Origin: Pelomyxa schiedti
Lineage: Eukaryota; Evosea; Pelobiontida; Pelomyxidae
Assembly: GCA_020536535.1 (NCBI GenBank)
Contig: JAHLWZ010000167.1
Span: 709 to 39,224, forward strand
DNA: 38,516 nt
Reading direction: 5' to 3'
Shown: positions 20,174 to 31,761 of the stretch, in pieces
Position numbering within the stretch: position 1 is the first letter of the stretch
How the letters are laid out: the number at the start of each line of letters is the position of its first letter
The notes under the pieces: model-generated
What the model was told of the DNA's origin: nothing
The model's input: only the letters and a program-made list of their open reading frames with translations
The model's database searches: none
Made by a program: the position numbers and the translations under genes

Positions 20174-23100
20174 ATGAAGAGATTCGTGGCGAGTCTTACA
20201 AACAAGGTGTCGTCGGCACCCGGCAAGAAAACGACCACGGTCGGCACACAACAACAGCGACCACATGCGCCGCAGCAACAGCAGCAACACGCGCACTCGC
20301 CGTACTCGCCCGGCGTCGCGGCTGCATCTGCTCCCACTGCCACGACACCAACGGGGCACACGACGACTACGAGTGGGAGTGGAGGGGCGGCGGCGGACGA
20401 ATCTGTTGCCGTGCCTGATAGATTCTCGGTGGCGCATCTCAAGTGAGCGTGGTGAATGGGCGTCATTCATTTTGTGTTGTTTTGTTCGGTGGCGTCTAGT
20501 TGGTGTTTTATTAACTTGTGGGATGGGGGCGGCGTGGGGAAACCCCAAAATAACAATAAAAAAAACCCAAATGCAGTGAGCTGTATCAGTTTTTTTCGAA
20601 CAATAGGACTGTTGGGCCATCAAACTGTATACAAATCGTGGAGGCAATGAGGGATTTGGCTGAGGTCCTCACCTGGGGTGATCAGCACAACCCTCTTTTT
20701 TTCCAGTAAGTTGTCTTCTTTTATGCATCACAGAGTAATTATAAATACTTTTTCCTGCAGCTTTTTCTTGGAGAAGAAGATGATGGACTTCCTTTTTGAT
20801 TTGGCACAGCAACAAACAGGCTACAGAGCAGTGAAAATACAACTGCTTCAGAGCCTCAGTATTTTAATTGATAACATCAGGGAGCCTGATTCCCGATGTA
20901 TAACAATCTTTTACTATAATTTCTCGGACTAAGTAGTAATTAGATTTCCTTCTTTCCAGTAATTATCTCAATCGGATGGTCATCTCCAATCACTATGACT
21001 TTGATGATACTGAAATGCTTGCATACTACATTTCTTTTCTCAAGTTATTATCAATGAAGTTGGACGCTCAATGCATTCACTTGTTTTTTGATGAGGTGCC
21101 ATTCTCTAGCCTTTTCGAGCCTTTTCATTTCCTGAGCAGATGACAAACGATTTTCCATTGTACACAGAAGCAATCAAGTTTTTCAACCACCGAGACAGCA
21201 TGGTCCGAATTGCAGTGCGAGTTCTGACTTTAAATGTATTCAAAGGTCTTGTTCCTCAGAGTTTATGAAATTTTACTGATGGACAATACCAGTTGAGTAT
21301 AGACCACTACAAAAATTCGTGTTGTCTCCCGTGGTTCCATATTTTCATAACCTTGTCTGGTTCCTAAGAAGGCAGACGTACACACTGAATAGTTTTGTGG
21401 ATAAGAAAACGTACTTCCCATACCATGCTTAGCATCTATTTATTAACTTTCATTTCAGTCCACAGGCAATTGCCAGAGTTGACTCTTTTTTTTCGGAAGT
21501 GATGGATAATTTCAGTTATGTCCAGGATGTATTCAACCTAAACAGTGAGGCTTTGAGTGTTACTTTGTCAACCCATGTGTTTGAAAAACTTGTTCTTCCT
21601 CAGATGATTGCATCACTTCTTCCAATGACCGTAGTGGAGGTGTTTGGCTACGTTATGGAATTCAAACATTCTTACTTTATTGACAGGATAGACTTCTACC
21701 ATTAACGGCCCTTTCACTCCTGTCTCTAATTCTGTTTGTATTCAAAACTGGGCCAGTACTCAATTTGTTGGCGGATTTCATGTTCCATCCCTTGCCAAAG
21801 ATTAAGCCAGCCTCAAATGTATCGTCCAAACTTTTTAACCACAGATCTCTGACACTTGTTGTATTTCTTTGCATCTGATTGTCCCTCCTCTTCTTTTCCT
21901 GTGTCCTTGTAATTAATTGCTGTATTGTCTTGTGGCAAATGTTGGGAGGGATGGGAAGGGAAAAGAAAAGCCACCTTATGAGCTTGGACCTGGCAATTTT
22001 TTCAGAAAAATATTTCTGAAGTACATAGGCACAGATGACGCCACCACTTTCGCTACTGAATGTGCAATCTACAGTTTCATTAAAAATCCTGGTTGGACTG
22101 ATGGAACTTGCCTTATATGAACTCATTTGAATATAAAATAGCTGCAGATAAGACACTACTCGATGAAGCGGGATTACTCCCTTTGTATAAATCAAGAGCC
22201 AAATCTATTCTGGTTGTCGACTTTTCAACTCTAAATCAATCTCTGTTCGTTTAATATGCCTCCAACTGAACAGGATTTTTTGACACACGAAACCAAAGGT
22301 GCCTCATCCGTTCTCGACACAGAAGAATTTGCAATTACAATGGAACCACCTAGCCCCTCCATCATAGCTTTAAGAGCAAAGCAGAATTTCCCGAATTTTA
22401 CTTTGACATTCCTGTCTGAAACCGAGGCTGTGACAGTACCCACAGACAATAAAACAATTCCCAACTTGTCACTGAATGAACCTCCCACAACTCCAAATTC
22501 TGCCACAGTGCAGTCTTCAAACAAGCCAACTCTGTCACCCCAGCAAATGGAGGCCACTGTTCAAACTTCTGTTGAAGTTTTAAAACCCAGCAGTGACCAG
22601 GAATCGACAGCAAGTATTGCGGCTTTAGCTGATCAGCAAATTCTTGTATCAAATATCTCCGAATTGAGTGGTGACCAGGCAGAACCGCAGACACAAATAC
22701 AAGATCACAGTAACCAAAACGTTGAGCAACCAACCGAGCCAGTCGATGATGATGATGAGTTTGTTGTGCTTGAGATTCCACACAAATGCCAGCAAGATAA
22801 CACAACGGTCACTGCAAAGGACGGTGAAGGGCAGAGTCAACTCCATATGCCAAGCCAGCCCATTGGAAATACGTTCTGCACAAATCATGAAATCGTGGAA
22901 GCCACGAAGAAATTTTCAGAATTGTCATTGGTACCAAACTTCATCGAGGAACTGGTTGATCGGCTTCTTTCAGTTCTTTTTTATAGTTGTAATTACAGGT
23001 TTTTTTCCCATCTTCGTTCCCTTTTCTTTTTTTGAGTGTCATTTTAGAATAGTTACACTTCAGATGACTATTATGCTGCTCAAAGAGCTTGTCTACTGCC

Positions 23101-24350
23101 AAGAAGCACCACCTCAACTCTCGGCACCACAAATGGAAGTGCTGCAGGTATAGTCTGTGAAAACTTTATCACTAAATAAACTGAATGAAGGAAGCCTATG
23201 ATAAATCGAGAAAAGATATAATTCATAGGTTGGGGGGCCGACATGCTGATCGATTCCTGGATCAATTTGAAGAGGTTATGAGATGGTTTAAGGGTATTAA
23301 TGTCACACTTTCATTTTACGTAACCAGCTGATCATTATCTTTTCTTTCATTCTTCTCCATTCCCCAGCTCTCGAGTTTGAAACCGCTGTTGCTGATGCTT
23401 CTTTTATGTTTCCTTCCAACCCTCCAAATTTCCGTAAGGTTTCTTTTTCATTTGTTCACTCCCATTAAATCTACTACGCAAGCGCTTGCACAGCGCACGC
23501 CCAATGGTGAAATTGAAGAGAACCAGCACGCTATGGCGTGCTTTCTCCTCTTACGTGAGCTCAAATTTGCCACCACAAGAGTGAAGGACCCAGTGTCTTT
23601 GACGAAAACTCTTCAACCACCACAAATTTTACCTGGAGATTCCTTTCTTATCGGTTTGAGCTTCTCAATTGATTTTTTGCCTCTAACGTATCTGCCACAG
23701 ATCCAAGCAAACAGTACCTCGAATTCCTTCTAACAGGCTCACTTCACAAAAGACCAGTACCCAGGGTACTTGTAATTGATGGTCCCATGCTTATAATTGT
23801 AGAACCACTGCGAACAGCTTTGCCTGCTCCTCCTCATATCAATACAGCCGCATACACAGCACTCACTGCCTCCACAAATTCCGGCACGGCAGTTGTAATA
23901 CCAACTAAAATCAGCACAGTCGAGGTTGCAATTCCCCTACAATCTTTGGAGGTGTGTGCTCCTCAAGTCATTGAATATGAAAATTGACCAACACAAAAGG
24001 TGGAAATTTTGGAATCAGATGAGGTTATCCACACCACCTCTCCAAGGTAAAATAGCCGCTCATAATTCCAATATAATTGCTCATTCCCCAAATCCTAACA
24101 GATGGACCGGTGACCTCAAATTTCCCTCTGGCAAAACGGCTATGGTTGCACTTAAGCTCATTCAAAATGCTTCAAAGAAGTAAGTATCCCCCGAACCCAC
24201 AAAAACCACTAAATTCTCCCAAGCCTAAGAGCAATGAAAATGACAACCGTGTACGAACTTCTTGGTATCGACTGCAGTGATGTATCTCACACACAAACAA
24301 CCTCCACACAAACAACAACGGCAACAAACACCACGAGCACCTCCGAATAA
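20174..24350 (+). CDS. CLEC16A-like: CLEC16A / EMA / GOP-1 orthologue (FPL domain)
   Basis: Nineteen exons (20174-20442, 20577-20705, 20761-20929, 20961-21095, 21140-21245, 21293-21410, 21459-21630, 21687-21818, 21959-22091, 22148-22212, 22274-22998, 23048-23147, 23191-23293, 23368-23438, 23494-23653, 23701-23951, 24000-24046, 24102-24179, 24230-24350) give about 1027 aa, close to human CLEC16A. The FPL region is unmistakable: [83 protein letters not shown]. The C-terminal half also aligns ([17 protein letters not shown]-like [26 protein letters not shown]) and ends near [13 protein letters not shown]. The family controls endosome maturation, autophagy and mitophagy together with an E3 ligase. 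The exon 3-4 join (20929/20961) has no GT-AG pair that keeps frame, which may be a frameshift or odd splice. Exon 8-9 is also uncertain. Confidence 0.85.
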
Positions 24351-24575
24351 AAAAAAACCAACAGAAACTTCCACATCCCCCATTCTCACAACGTCGTTTC
24401 ACCACACAAATCGGCAAAATCAAAAATTTCGGCTTGTTTTTTTTTTTTTTGCCCTCGCGCCAACGTCGGTGCTCCACACTGTTTTACCCGGGAGTTTTAT
24501 TGTTGAATTACGTGGTAAGTGATAGTGATAGTGAGACGCGTTGGTAGTTGAGTATTGATTGAACAAGGCGAGGGG

Positions 24576-26536
24576 ATGAATACAGTGACGACACTGGGGA
24601 GCAGAAGGATAAGGGGGAACCCCACATTGTTGGAACTGAGCACCAGGAGTTGGTTGCTTGATTTGGCCAAAGCGCGTGGCGTTGAGAGGCTGTCACTGGG
24701 CCAGGTCCCTGATGAGGAAATACAACGCTTCAAGTCACTTGGTATGTTGGTTGATCATGAGGATGTGATATAATATGTAAGATAGTGGTTGGTACTCTGA
24801 TTTTGCTCTTTTATTATTATTATTCACGGCGATTTTTGTGAATTTAGGGGTGGATATTGTGTGGCTGATGGGTGTATGGCAAATTGGGCCTATTGCTCTT
24901 GCAATGAACAGGAGGCACGACTGGACCATGGAGTTGCCTGGATATACAACAGAGGATGTAATAGGTAAATGTTGCTTCCCTATTACACGTATTTAATCCA
25001 GTCTGAATCACCAGGATCACCCTACGCGGTATTTGAGTACTCAGTCAATCCACAAATTGGAACTGAGGGTGACTTGCAAAACTTTAGAGCCAAATTACAC
25101 AAGAATGGTATCATGTTAATGCTTGACTTTGTTGGAAATCATACTGGTTTGCTTTCTTGATTATTATTTCTTCCACTTACTCTTGTCCAGCACAGGATTG
25201 CCCTTGGGCATCCAAGTGGCCGGATATGTACATACATACTGGAAGTGGCATTGAAGTGGGAAATAGGGAATGGGAAGACACTTACCAATTAAACTACTGG
25301 AATCCAGCAACAGCAAAATTCATGTGCGATCAGGTGCTATCGATTTTATCGAGATGTGATGGAGTTCGTTGTGGTACACTGCCTAATTAAGGCTCTATGT
25401 CTGACAACTGGTAGATATGGCCCACCTACTTCTAAACAGCCAGATTTCGGGCACTTGGTCCCATCAGATTGCAAGTGCTGGTTGGAGGCAACCCAACAGC
25501 GAGTTTTGGATTTCTACTATTCAAATTGCAAAAACCACTTTCCCTAATGCGACTTTTCTGGCCGAAGTATGCTTGAGTTTGGTCATTCCTTTCTAAACTC
25601 ACATCAGGTTTATGGCTGTGAAGACCAGCTCATTCATTGTGGTTTTGACTATGTGTATTGCAAACACTTATACGACCTTCTTGTTGGAGATCCAAACAAC
25701 TACTTCATACCACACCTTGATAACATTCGAAAATATGTACCTCATTTTTCCCCAAAATCGTCAAGCAAACCATAATTTAGTTTTCACAAGCTGGACCTCT
25801 GTTCCTCTCCCACGGTGCCAATTTCATAGAAAACCATGATGTGCCTGATTCACTCTTCATCCCAATTTTTTTTCACTCAACAATTCCAACAGGAACCAAG
25901 AGCCATAGGGGACAGATTCGGACACTGGAAGAGGGCCAATGCAGCCGCAGCAATAGTAGCAACAACTCCTGGCCTAAGGTTGTTCTATGACGGCCAATTC
26001 AAAAACCAGCACAGGTAGCCTCACATTCCCACAATTTCGCGGCTTCACCCTCTCTGCTTAATTCTTCCCTCTGGCTGAATCAATGAATCCCGCACAGATT
26101 GATGGTTCAGCTAAGGCGATCAGATGCGCCGCTTTCAGTGTTCTATCACAGACTGTTGCCGTTTTTAGACACTGAACTCCTGCACTCTGGCACGTGGCAG
26201 CTCAGCGCCGCCCGCAACACCCATAATACCTCCGCGTGGCGGATTCTGTGCTGGAACTGGACCCACCCCAACCCCGCCCAAGGATTCCTCCTCGTCGCCA
26301 TCAACTACACCGGCGACGGCGCTGCCGACGCGTTCATACCGCTTCCTTCTGGGGTTTCACTGTCGTCCCATAATCATACGCACCCAACGGCATCGTCCTC
26401 TTCCAGTGACACTACGATCACGTTCACTGAAGTGCTCACTCAGCAGAACCGCACTTTGACACTGAGTCCCTCAGGAGGAGGCGTGCTCGTTCACCTGGAC
26501 TTGTGGGAAGTACTCCTCCTCCTCCACCGCCCATAA
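24576..26536 (+). CDS. GH13 alpha-amylase-family glycoside hydrolase
   Basis: Nine exons: 24576-24741, 24848-24964, 25015-25146, 25191-25373, 25415-25566, 25608-25736, 25781-25840, 25893-26014, 26098-26536, giving 499 aa with matching phases. GH13 conserved regions in order: LMLDFVGNHT (region I), DGVRCDMA (II, nucleophile Asp, its codon split by the 41-nt intron), FLAEVYG (III, acid/base Glu), FIENHDEPRA (IV, third Asp). WLMGVWQIGP, DCPWASKWPDMY and GLRLFYDGQF also fit a bacterial-type alpha-amylase subgroup. It should cleave or transfer alpha-glucans such as starch or glycogen. There is no signal peptide, so it is probably cytosolic. The C-terminal beta domain has a Thr/Ser/His-rich insert. 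Seven short introns argue that any transfer from bacteria was old. Separate in-frame stops seen in raw frames all fall inside introns. Confidence 0.88.
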
Positions 26537-26622
26537 TCCAGTTCTTTACACCGCCGTTGTAAAACAGCTACCGTTTGGTGCTCCAATTAGCACTTAACAG
26601 AAATAGAAAAAAAAAAAACTGG

Positions 26623-27639
26623 ATGTCTTCGGCAGTGTTACTAAGGGGCACGATAAAAGGAAGAGAGCAGGCTACGAGGATAAATAGAAATAATAAAAAG
26701 AGCTTTCTTTTGAGTCACAACGAAGATGATAGTGACGGGCGAGGTTTGTATCCATTGTGTTTGTCCACTTTGCACCAAATGCACAACAGAATTCAGAGGA
26801 TATTGAGGTTGCTAATTCCTTGTTGAATGACATGCACGGAGACTTTGTGCAGAGGGGGAAGAACCCCACCACACCAGACGAGGCGGCTATGGCGGCGGCG
26901 GGGATGAGTTTCATTGCAATTGCGCGCGAGGGGTTAAAGGGGTTCAAGGGATGGCGCATGATACTTGGCGCCACGATGCGGTTAGCAGAGATATACAATA
27001 TCAAGCCGGATCAGCCAGGTGAATTTGCTGGCCTTCTTTCAATTATGTCTCACTGTGATCTCCTTTCCCAACAGAGTTCAAGGAAATGCGCGAGGGAGGG
27101 ATCATTCTGCACACTGCGTTGGGTAATATGTCAAAGCTGGGGCTTAAGGGCGCCCAAGATTTAAGTTCGGCCTTGGTGAATAAGGCGAGAGTGCTTCCAG
27201 CCGTTTCCAGTGACTCCGGCACCAGGGCTGCTTTGGAGGCTATTGATAGTGCGTCGAAAAGTGCTAGCATACGTGACCCTCAAAGCATGCTGAACGTTCA
27301 GTCCAAAGTTGAAGCGGTTTGTATATTCCTTTTCATTGCACTCAATGATAACCAATTTCAGTACAGGGAGCAAGCCGAGAAGATTGTACATAATCCATCC
27401 ATAGAAATGAAACAACGGCAGAAAGTTGCGGAGTAAGTGCATGTTCTTTCTTTCAACAATGACTGTACTCAACTCCTAGTAGCACTATAGCTGATGCAAA
27501 TACAGCCAGCAGGTGGTGGAGAGTGTTAGCGATCATTGTGGGAGCAGCAGTGATTGTTGGAGGATGTGTCCTTGGAACCGCTGCTCTTCCGCCCCTTGGA
27601 ACAAATGCTCTTATTATCATTGGCACAAATCTCTTATGA
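26623..27639 (+). CDS. Tail-anchored protein of unknown family
   Basis: Five exons: 26623-26743, 26797-27018, 27075-27316, 27362-27432, 27480-27639 (phases 1, 1, 0, 2), giving 271 aa. No family is recognised. A charged N-terminus with Asp/Glu (EDDSDGREDIEVA) leads into predicted helices (AAMAAAGMSFIAIAREGLKG, EFKEMREGGIILHTALGNMS), a motif DPQSMLNVQSKVE, then a basic stretch and one hydrophobic C-terminal segment (VLAIIVGAAVIVGGCVLG) followed by more apolar residues, so it is probably tail-anchored. A second, broken copy lies at 31026-31597; the conserved motifs (DIxSASxSA, PQSMxNVQxKV, YREQAEKIV) define a small local family. A t-SNARE-like or helical-bundle role is possible, but nothing in the sequence proves it. 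Confidence 0.72.
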
Positions 27640-28806
27640 TGAAGTAGGCTGCCGCAATTGAAATTTCCTGAATACACCCTTTATACAAACTGTTTCTGTG
27701 AGGGTTAGTGGCGCAGTTTGTTGTTGATTCGGGGTCATTTTGCGGAAGTATGTTTGGGCACAGGGTCCTCCATGAAGAGAACCCATGGATTCATGGCACA
27801 GTTTGGGCGGCCAATTTTGTAGAAGCAGGCTGCAATTTCATGGAACGGGATTGAGAACGTGGCCATGAGGATACAACGGTCGCCATGTCTTTGGTCCCCG
27901 CTGTTTCGATGGAAAGAGAAGGGAACTTGTTCACCAGGAGCTTACAAGTGGAGAGTGAACAACATATGATACCCGAAAGAGCCTTCGTTTTTAGTGTGAG
28001 ACGCAAAAAAGTACAAGAATAAGGTGCTAACCTGGCTCGGCATTGTGTCTTTTGATGTATTCATTCCACTGTCACAACCCACTTCACAGACTCAACTGGT
28101 GTGTCGAGTGAGGATGCATATATGAAGGAGGATTTAAAGGGGAATGACTAGTTCCAATCGCCCACAGCGGTTGTTGCTATCACGTTGACAAGTCCGAATG
28201 CCAAATCGAAACGCCCTCCACGAAGCAGCCCACACATAACATTCGAACAGCCCACGCAGCGCATCTGAGCATGAAGTAGCGTGACCGCGCGGAGAGCCGC
28301 TCAGCGACCGTCGCACAGGCGCGGGGAAAAGGCCGGAGCCCAGCCGGTACAGGGACACCGCCAGCGCCTCGTCCGACAGCTGGCAGCCCGCGGGGACCAC
28401 GTGAGCCAGCCGGGGACTACGACCCAGTCCCACACCAGCCTCTACACTTGGGAGAAAAAAAAAACAGGCTCCGTTCGAGTAAAACTTGCAGCAGGAACAA
28501 TCCAGCCAATGATGTTACAAGTTCCTACAGAATTCTCCATATGCACGAATAACTCTTGCGATGGGGTGCACCAGTGAAGAGTTGAAGAAATGTGACGGTC
28601 TATTTTCGGCTTTTAAACACTATATAAAGGCTAGAGTTACAATAATTTTTTTCCTTTGTCCGCCCGGTTGGCCCAACGCCCACGAGCCGACCAGCCAAAA
28701 CAACGGAACAGGTGCATTACTATGCAGTATGAGGACGCCGTGAAATTGGTCGTTGTTGGTGGGGTCTTCGAACGTCCAGACAAACGTCCACACAAAACCA
28801 TCAACA
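27640..28806. other. Gene-poor stretch with possible decayed minus-strand exons
   Basis: No intact gene. On the minus strand two islands look formerly coding: a GC-rich block at about 28200-28440 (reads RLVWDWVVVP in one frame) and 27735-27870 (reads IPFHEIAACFYKIGRPNCAM... up to a stop). They could be the ends of one dead gene, but I cannot join them. Nothing else is supported here. Confidence 0.35.
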
Positions 28807-29243
28807 TAGAGTAGCCCCCTAAAACCCAACTCAGAAAAAAAAACGCAACTCGGAATTTTAAACCCGACTCGGAATTTTTAACCCAACTCGGTATCAAAAT
28901 TCGTGGAAGCCGATGGGCACAGATCTGATGGTCTGTAAAGCAGCAGGTTTTTTTCCCCTTCAAGTGTCGCATTTCCGGCAATTAAGGTGTTGGCCAACGA
29001 TCAAGTCGTCCCCTTTTTTTTTCCGTGAACAGATCTGGGCTTAGTCCATGCCGTGCCCTGGGAAAGCAGCAAGAAATGGCAAGACACCACCGTGCAAACA
29101 TCTGGTTGATATCAGCCAGCATGTACCCAGATGATTCCACCCAACATTTTAAAATTCCGGGTCGGGTTTAAAATTCCGAGTTGCGTTTTTTTTTTTGAGT
29201 CGGGTTTTCGTTTTTGTGAGTCGGGTTTTAGTGGGCTACTCTA
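28807..29243. mobile_element. MITE-like element with ~90-bp terminal inverted repeats and TA ends
   Basis: The left arm starts TAGAGTAGCCC and continues with ACCC(A/G)ACTC and CGCAACTCGGAATTTTAA motifs; the right arm (to 29243) is its reverse complement with one ~20-bp insertion. The ends carry TA on both sides, as expected for a TA target-site duplication of a Tc1/mariner-type element. The 437-bp interior has no coding frame, so it would need a transposase supplied elsewhere. Confidence 0.75.
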
Positions 29244-29404
29244 TTGGACGTTTCAGTCAAAAAACAGCATAATGAATGAAAAATAAAAACAACCAACAAA
29301 AAACAAGTTTATCCACTGGGCGCACCCAGTGCATTTCGTTTGATTTTGATGATAGTTTTCGTTTTTTGTTTGTGTGGCTGGTTTTTGACTGAAACGTCCA
29401 ATAA
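29242..29404. mobile_element. Second short inverted-repeat element, adjacent and sharing a TA
   Basis: TATTGGACGTTTCAGTC at 29242 is repeated inverted at 29388-29404; the arms match over about 26 of 27 bp (through CAAAAA and CAGC). The element is 163 bp, has TA at both ends, and its left TA is the right TA of the preceding element. It contains a perfect 7-bp hairpin (CACTGGG/CCCAGTG at about 29315-29332). Confidence 0.75.
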
Positions 29405-29439
29405 CAGAAAGGAACACAAAAAACCCCGAGTGACGCTGG

Positions 29440-29578
29440 ACCGGCCGAGTCCGGACCGGGGCAGGGGGTCCAGGGGGAGGGGCGGAGCCCCATCCCCCTG
29501 GTGGGGTGCAGGGGCGAAGCCCCACCGGGGGGCAGGGGCGAGCCCCGCCAGGTTCTAGGGCGGAGCCCTAGCACCCCC
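29440..29578. repeat. Cluster of GC-rich palindromes (GGGGCGNAGCCCC type)
   Basis: At least five short palindromes follow one another: GGGGCGGAGCCCC, GGGGCGAAGCCCC, GGGGCGAGCCCC-like and AGGGCGGAGCCCT, plus CCGGCCGAGTCCGG-like sequence at the start. They contrast sharply with the AT-rich surroundings. They could fold into tandem hairpins on either strand. Origin (element end, RNA gene or protein-binding array) is unknown. Confidence 0.8.
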
Positions 29579-29839
29579 ACAAAAAAAAATCCACCATCCC
29601 CCTGTCCTTTACCCTCTCCACATCATTTACAAGAAATTTTTTGGTGATAGTTCCTTTTCCTGTTGTGGAACCTCTGTCGTGACTGAATCTTAACAATTTT
29701 TTTTTCATTTCTTATTTTTATCCACGAATAACATGCACTTGAAGTTATTGATACCTTTTTACAATCCTGTCACAGTCATAGATCAGATTACTCTTGTGCA
29801 TACAATGGTATTAAACTTCACAGCAATCTCCGAGTTTTA

Positions 29840-30720
29840 CTGGCAATTTTAGCTGTGGATGGTGCCCCTATTGCTGCTTTATTTGAAACACACCATGTGC
29901 TTCTTGCTTCTGATCTGGCAACCAACTTGATTGGCACTGTTGATGATGTAACTGCGAGAACTAATTTGGCTGACAGGCACCTGTGCAGAATCCTTTGGGA
30001 AATATTTGCTTCATATGGCAAGTCTATTCTGAGTTATGGTCTCCAGATGAACTTGATGAGCATGGCCACACAGCTGGAGAGAACAACACAGTGATGACTT
30101 AAGACAACTACACAATTTTGTCACTGAAACAAGGGCTGAGTGAGGAGCAGACACAAATAGCAGCACATATTTTGCAAGCAGCTTTGGCAGACCACACAAC
30201 AGCACACTGTTTCTTTATTCAGGCCAAAGCAGGATGTGGGAAGACATTCCTGGCTCGGTATTTGTTATCCTCCTTGAGATTAGAACACCAAGTTGCTTCT
30301 ACAGCATTTGCTGCTTGACAGTATGAACGTGGAGGTACAGCACACATGGTTTTTGGAATTCCAGTGCAAAAAAATCTGGATATTGTTTCTCCTGACAGAA
30401 TAACCTCCAACATAGCACTCACAGTCAGAGTGCCAAATGTTGATTGTGCTCAAAGCAATGCAGAGTGATATTTTGGGATGAGATGCCCATGGCAAACAAA
30501 ACTACAAGAGCCTCATTGTTAAGGCACAATATTCTTCTTTGTACAACCACTGACATGTTTCCCAAGTCAGGAAAGGCAAAAGTCACAGACTTTACCCAGA
30601 GCAGCCAAATTTGCACTGGAATTTGCCTTTAGACATCAAACACACAGTCGTTTTTTGATGCCTCTACTAATTGAAGCATTACATTTGGGGGGTGTGCACA
30701 TCATCTCACCCAGAACAATG
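29840..30720 (+). pseudogene. Decayed PIF1/Helitron-type helicase fragment
   Basis: Three plus-strand frames together show helicase signatures: QAKAGCGKTFLARYLL (Walker A, 30220-30270), ASTAFAA then a stop, GGTAHMVFGIPV (30333-30364), and WDEMPMANK (Walker B, about 30470-30500). Upstream, LADRHLCRILWEIFASYGKS may belong to the same protein. Frameshifts and in-frame stops (for example after TAFAA) break it, and no splice signals repair them. PIF1-like helicases are carried by Helitrons and some large DNA elements; here it is a fossil. Confidence 0.65.
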
Positions 30721-31025
30721 GGGTGATCCAAATCAGTGGTGACATGGTTTCCACATTGGCAATTCTGGGCACAATCTTGGTTGATAACAACCCAAACTTG
30801 AGGGGAGAGGGTGGAAGTAACCTGGTGCAAGGTTGCATCTTGGTGAATGCCTTTATTTTCCTGCACAGCTGCAAGATCAAACAAAATTTTATTGGATTTT
30901 TTTTGGACTCACTGTCCGCGGCGCAAGCCAGGACCCCATTCTTGTCTTGGAGTAACTCCAAGTACCCAACTTGGCTGGTGGGTTGTCAAGTTGTTTACCA
31001 AACCAAAAGTCTTTTCAAACAAAAA

Positions 31026-31597
31026 TGATGAGTGTCCAGAATCGCGAAGTGTGCATACGACTGGTTTTTTGTTTCCACCTTCCATTTGTCTCAATTGGAT
31101 TTTGCTTTTTTTTTTTCGCAGCACAAGGTAGTGGCTTTCAGAAACCAGTTGTCCGATCTGCACAGAGACCTCGTGCTGAAGGAGAACATCAAGGAGATGA
31201 TCCTTGCACTAGTCTTTTATTGGAGGATATTGAGAGCGCATCGAACAGTGCTGACATGGCTAAACCTCAAAGCATGTGGAACGTGCAAACCAAAGTTGAT
31301 CAGGTTTGTATTACTCTTGTAATAGCACTAGATGATAACGAATTATCAAGTACAGGGAGAAAGCACAGAAGATTGTAGCTGATCCTTCCATTGATAGTAA
31401 ACAACGGGAACAAGTTGAAGAGTAAGTTCAGCATGTTTTTTCTCAACACTAACGTTGCCCCTCACCACACCGGCGACTGTGCATCTTCTAGCACCATCAG
31501 AGACGCATCCACTGTCAGCAAGTGGTGGGCAGTGTTGGCAGTTGTTGCAGCATTAGCTTTAGTAGGAGGAGCGGGTGTGGCTCTTCTGCTTCTCTAA
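31026..31597 (+). pseudogene. Truncated second copy of the tail-anchored gene
   Basis: The last exons match the gene at 26623-27639 closely: an exon ending PQSMWNVQTKVDQ, the same intron start (GTTTGTATT), then YREKAQKIVADPSIDSKQRE, then an intron and a hydrophobic tail (VLAVVAALALVGGAGVALLLL) with a TAA at 31597. The 5' part keeps only a short similar stretch (RNQLSDLHRDLV against the parent's LLNDMHGDFV), and the middle of the parent is missing; the join changes frame near 31195. A possible first exon is ATG 31026-31049. It is probably non-functional, though a short protein cannot be excluded. Confidence 0.6.
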
Positions 31598-31761
31598 AGA
31601 AAACCCTTTGAAGAATAAGACAAGTCAACATCCCACACTCGCTACACATGCTTGAGGCCCCAAGTAAGGAGTCCTGACTCAGTCCACAACAGTCGAATCG
31701 TTACTGTGCGCCGACTGAATCTTTTTTGATTTCTTAAAAAAAAAAAACAGGGTATACACGG

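Noticed and set aside
25374-25414. Stop codon in the GH13 gene after DGVRC
   Set aside because: A 41-nt GT-AG intron here joins CGT TGT G|AT and restores the nucleophile motif DGVRCDMA.
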